In this document: positions 61,111-64,000 of the stretch, one piece after another
Numbering within the stretch: position 1 is the first letter of the stretch
Layout: every line of letters begins with the position of its first letter
DNA from: Cellulophaga sp. BC115SP
Lineage (GTDB): Bacteria > Bacteroidota > Bacteroidia > Cytophagales > Spirosomataceae
Length of the DNA stretch: 64,000 nucleotides
Reading direction: 5' to 3'
Assembly: GCF_009905545.1 (NCBI RefSeq)
Contig: NZ_JAAALB010000013.1
Location: forward strand, 1 to 64,000
Notes under the pieces: generated by a model
Told to the model about the DNA's origin: nothing
What the model saw: the letters and a program-made list of their open reading frames with translations, nothing else
Database searches by the model: none
Program-made: the position numbers and the translations under genes

Positions 61111-61156
61111 AAAAGACTTGAGAACGGAAAGTAACCTCTCCAATCTCAAGTCTTTT
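61111..61156. terminator. Bidirectional terminator between the small gene and the outer-membrane receptor
   Basis: AAAAGACTTGAGA (61111-61123), 20-nt loop, TCTCAAGTCTTTT (61144-61156): perfect 13-bp stem. T-runs exist on both strands, so it also serves the convergent receptor gene that ends at 61216. Confidence 0.85.
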
Positions 61157-61215
61157 TGTTTATTTACTGATTTATAGTTTCACTCGGAACTCCTTATTCA
61201 AAATTCCACATTTTG

Positions 61216-63669
61216 TTAGTTTCCTCCATTCTTCACACGACTTTTTTCTTCATCCAAACCAGTTGAGCGGTTACGAGCAGCAGATACTTTTGAGTTACCA
61301 AAACGATAGCTGAATGTCAAACGAACCTGACGACTGTCCCATGTATTGCTTGAAATAATATCAACTGAGCCATATTGTGTTGTCGCTGTAGCTTTGTTGG
61401 TAAAGAAAATATCTTGAACGTTCAATTTCAAAGTAGCCTTTTTGTCAAGCAATGTTTTCTGGATACCGAAGTTTACTGCACCTTGAGAGTTGATTTTGAA
61501 GATACTCCACAAACCTCCTGAAACATACCATCCACCCAATTCAAGTTTGTAATCTTTACCCAAACTAAATGTATTATTCGAGTTGAAATAATAGTTGGTT
61601 GCTGACGGAACTACATTGATGTTCTGAATAGCTCCCTGTACTTTGGTATAATTCAAGTTGAACTCATTTACACTCATCCACCATTTTGTAATTGGCACTG
61701 GAGCCGAAATCGTCACGCCAAAGTTATCTTGTTTTGCCAAGTTGTCTACCGTTTGATAGGTAGCTCGTGTTGCATCGTTTTGCTTCAAGATTTCAGACAT
61801 AAAATCTGACGTATGGCTGTAATTAATCGTTGTAGAAATAATGCCTTTGTATGAGTGCGTTAATTCAAATGAATTGGTCAATTGTGGACGCAAATAAGGG
61901 TTTCCAACCTGATAAGTATAAGGGTCTAAGAAAAAGACAAATGGATTTAATTGGTCATACCCTGGGCGGTCGATACGGCGACTGTAGGTTACGCCTAATG
62001 TATGATTCTTGTTTGCCTCGTATTGAACAAATGCACTTGGGAATAACTTCAGATAGTCACGGGTAAAAGTCGAATCTTTTAAGGTTTCATAACTAGTAGA
62101 TTTACCATCTGCGATTGTCCATTCTGCACGCAAGCCCAACTGTGCACTAAATTTATTCCACTTGGTTTGGTAGTTTAAATATGCTGCGTTAATATTTTCT
62201 TTGTACACAAACTGATTGCTATTTCTTTTCAACAAATTCAAACCACTACCTTCTAATTTTTCATAAAATCTTAAATCATTATCAGTAATAACATAGCTTG
62301 CTTTTACCCCCATACCCCATTTTGTATCTTTCGATACAGGCAAGGTATAATCTAACTTAAATGAATACTGGTTGATACTTGAGAGACTTTTATTTACCAA
62401 AGTAGAGTCTGAACGGAATTTGCTTGTCAAATCTCCTCCATTAAAGTATTGCGTAATATAGTCGTTGCTTGAGCGATTGTCGTAATATGCATAGTCCAAA
62501 TCGACAGTCAATTCTCTACCAGTAGAATCGTAAGTATGTTTTAAGTTTAGGTTAGTCGAGATATTTTTCCAAGGTTGCGATACATTATTTGCTGTCGGAA
62601 TAGTCTGTGTAAGCTTGTTGTTGACATACTTGGTTGTTACCGTCAAAGCCGAGTCTGCGCCCCAACTTCCTGATGAACCATTGACCAAGACACCAATTGT
62701 TGTTTTATCGGAAATAAAATAATCTACGCCTGCTTTTAAAGAGTGATTGTAGCTAAAACTCATTCTTTTTCCGTCGGCATGATACATTTCGTTTTGTGCT
62801 CTGAAATAGCGGTAAATATCATTGGTATTTTCTTGGCGACGTTCGTTCCAGCTATAGTTGCCATACGCATTTACCTTGCCATTACGATAGTTAAGGTTGA
62901 TACCAGCATTTTCACGAAGATATTTACCATGACCAATACCTACGTTGGCTGAACCGTTCAAGCCCATATTGACATTTTTCTTCAACTTAATATTGATAAT
63001 ACCTGCCGTACCTGCTGCATCATATTTTGATGAAGGGTTAGTCATAATTTCGATTTGAGCCAATTGCTCAGCCGAAAGGTTACGCAAAAAGTTCGCTAAA
63101 TCCTGACCCGATAAATAAGAAATCTTACCGTCAATCATGACACGTACACCTTGTTTGCCTTTCAAGCTAATGTTTCCATCTTTATCAATCATCACATTGG
63201 GAGAACGCTCTAATACCTCTAATGCAGTAGAACCAGCCGCCATAATGCTGTTTTCGACATTGACTACAGTTTTATCAACCTGACGTTCGATAAATGGCTT
63301 TTGAGCAGATACCGTAACTTCGCCAAGCTGTTTACTTTCTTCTACTAATACAATACTTGCCAAGTTGATATTATTATTTCCTTCCGAAATAATGATTTTT
63401 GGCGTAAAATACTTTTTGTATCCCATTTGAGTCACGCTTACAAGGTATTCACCCGCATTTACGGATTCAAACTCAAAATGCCCGTTAGCATCGCCCAAAG
63501 CACCTTTTACCAAGGTACTATCTTTGGCTTTAAGTAACGTTGCCGTTGGAAATTCTACAATTTTATGTTGGTTGTCGCTAACCGAGCCAGTAATTTTTCC
63601 TTTTACTTGTGCCATTCCCGCATAGCTCAATCCACAAGTAATGATTGCCGAAAGTATAAATCGTTTCAT
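61216..63669 (-). CDS. Outer-membrane beta-barrel receptor with CarboxypepD-reg-like and plug domains
   Basis: 817 residues from the ATG at 63669, where the signal begins (MKRFILSAIITCGLSYAGMA then Q); longer in-frame starts exist at 63690 and 63705. Residues about 22-110: carboxypeptidase-regulatory-like domain (GSVSDNQHKIVEFPTATLLK, GDANGHFEFESVNAGEYLVS). Residues about 125-230: plug (VVNVENSIMAAGSTALEVLE, RSPNVMIDKDGNISLKGKQG, SSKYDAAGTAGIINIKLK). The rest is a TonB-receptor-like 'outer membrane beta-barrel' (OMP_b-brl_3 type, from memory) ending YRFGNSK and a charged tail. No TonB box or SusD partner is visible, so it may be a structural or export-linked member. Confidence 0.92.
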   Translation of the reverse strand: MKRFILSAIITCGLSYAGMAQVKGKITGSVSDNQHKIVEFPTATLLKAKDSTLVKGALGDANGHFEFESVNAGEYLVSVTQMGYKKYFTPKIIISEGNNNINLASIVLVEESKQLGEVTVSAQKPFIERQVDKTVVNVENSIMAAGSTALEVLERSPNVMIDKDGNISLKGKQGVRVMIDGKISYLSGQDLANFLRNLSAEQLAQIEIMTNPSSKYDAAGTAGIINIKLKKNVNMGLNGSANVGIGHGKYLRENAGINLNYRNGKVNAYGNYSWNERRQENTNDIYRYFRAQNEMYHADGKRMSFSYNHSLKAGVDYFISDKTTIGVLVNGSSGSWGADSALTVTTKYVNNKLTQTIPTANNVSQPWKNISTNLNLKHTYDSTGRELTVDLDYAYYDNRSSNDYITQYFNGGDLTSKFRSDSTLVNKSLSSINQYSFKLDYTLPVSKDTKWGMGVKASYVITDNDLRFYEKLEGSGLNLLKRNSNQFVYKENINAAYLNYQTKWNKFSAQLGLRAEWTIADGKSTSYETLKDSTFTRDYLKLFPSAFVQYEANKNHTLGVTYSRRIDRPGYDQLNPFVFFLDPYTYQVGNPYLRPQLTNSFELTHSYKGIISTTINYSHTSDFMSEILKQNDATRATYQTVDNLAKQDNFGVTISAPVPITKWWMSVNEFNLNYTKVQGAIQNINVVPSATNYYFNSNNTFSLGKDYKLELGGWYVSGGLWSIFKINSQGAVNFGIQKTLLDKKATLKLNVQDIFFTNKATATTQYGSVDIISSNTWDSRQVRLTFSYRFGNSKVSAARNRSTGLDEEKSRVKNGGN

Positions 63670-64000
63670 CTTTTTGAAGTGTTTTATCATTGTATCGTGT
63701 CTCAAATAGGTTTAGAGGCACTTGAGGTAATGTGAGTATTATATCTCTCTTTGAGATTTGATTCAAAGTTAATTGTTAAACAAGCTACTTTGCAATGCAA
63801 ACTACCTGACTGGCTTCTCCAAATGATAAATGGTAAATTGAGCCAAGAAAGCATTTGGAAGAAAAAAAAGACCTGTGAGAGAATTTGTAGATAGGATGCA
63901 GAAGTGCAATGAAAGGTTGCAGACGATGTTGTAAAAATTGTAAAAAAACTTTAGTTAACGGAAGAAATTATGATAAGTGGTTGATTATGAGAGGTAAATG
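63670..64000. other. Right edge of the window, upstream of the receptor gene
   Basis: 331 nt with no gene. It should contain the promoter of the receptor gene, which reads on the minus strand. I see no repeat of the word-palindrome type and no strong hairpin. Confidence 0.4.

Noticed and set aside
61072-61134. 20-codon ORF before the terminator
   Set aside because: Too short to support, and its 3' end is the terminator stem; mentioned only within the leader finding.

Overview
The window is a chromosomal stretch of a Bacteroidota bacterium, most likely of the Cytophagales (Flectobacillus/Arcicella/Emticicia-like is a guess). It is AT-rich. It carries an outer-membrane beta-barrel receptor with a carboxypeptidase-regulatory-like N-terminus, promoters of the TAnnTTTG type, an A-rich rather than Shine-Dalgarno upstream context, and many secreted peptidases and glycosidases with short Sec signals ending in A-Q. 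I see no rRNA, tRNA, CRISPR array, phage or complete insertion sequence.

Layout. 0.2-8.4 kb: fabV, a family 2 glycosyltransferase, pdxH, a very large secreted beta-propeller/amidohydrolase fusion, and two small genes. 8.6-31.6 kb: a C2/C3-carboxylate assimilation region with acs, prpE and a 43-residue membrane microprotein; a receiver-only regulator and a transporter-like (SSF-STAC) histidine kinase with a tiny membrane partner; an MHS-type MFS transporter with a small membrane protein; an outer-membrane porin; a zinc-ribbon/HTH protein derived from an IS1-type transposase N-terminus; a RamB/ScfR-like regulator divergent from aceB; then aceA, pckA and fbp. Together these import short carboxylates, activate them to acyl-CoA, run the glyoxylate shunt and lead carbon into gluconeogenesis. 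Citrate synthase lies further right (50.4 kb).

31.9-45.2 kb: N-carbamoylputrescine amidase coupled to a heptosyltransferase-like gene, glyS, a HigA-N-terminus-like miniprotein, a P1 peptidase, a GH30 glycosidase, an NlpC/P60 hydrolase, kynureninase and a GH65 enzyme. 45.4-64 kb: an Rpn-type PD-(D/E)XK protein, an S9 peptidase, an RlpA-like protein with three C-terminal repeats, gltA, pepT, polA, a REP-associated tyrosine transposase flanked by its palindromes and by partial tandem duplications, an M28 peptidase, a polysaccharide deacetylase, pgeF, a small gene with a structured leader, and an outer-membrane receptor.

Two non-coding signals stand out. First, a 14-mer (TTATAACAAAACAA) recurs exactly 15-25 nt before the start codons of aceA, prpE and the porin, and nearly exactly before aceB; a perfect GCGAAATTTCGC palindrome sits at the aceB promoter beside the RamB-like regulator gene. 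Second, many intergenic gaps are built from long imperfect palindromes whose arms are runs of short degenerate words (GGATNT, TTAGGCA, TGAGTGAA, ACTCATC), sometimes nested inside each other.
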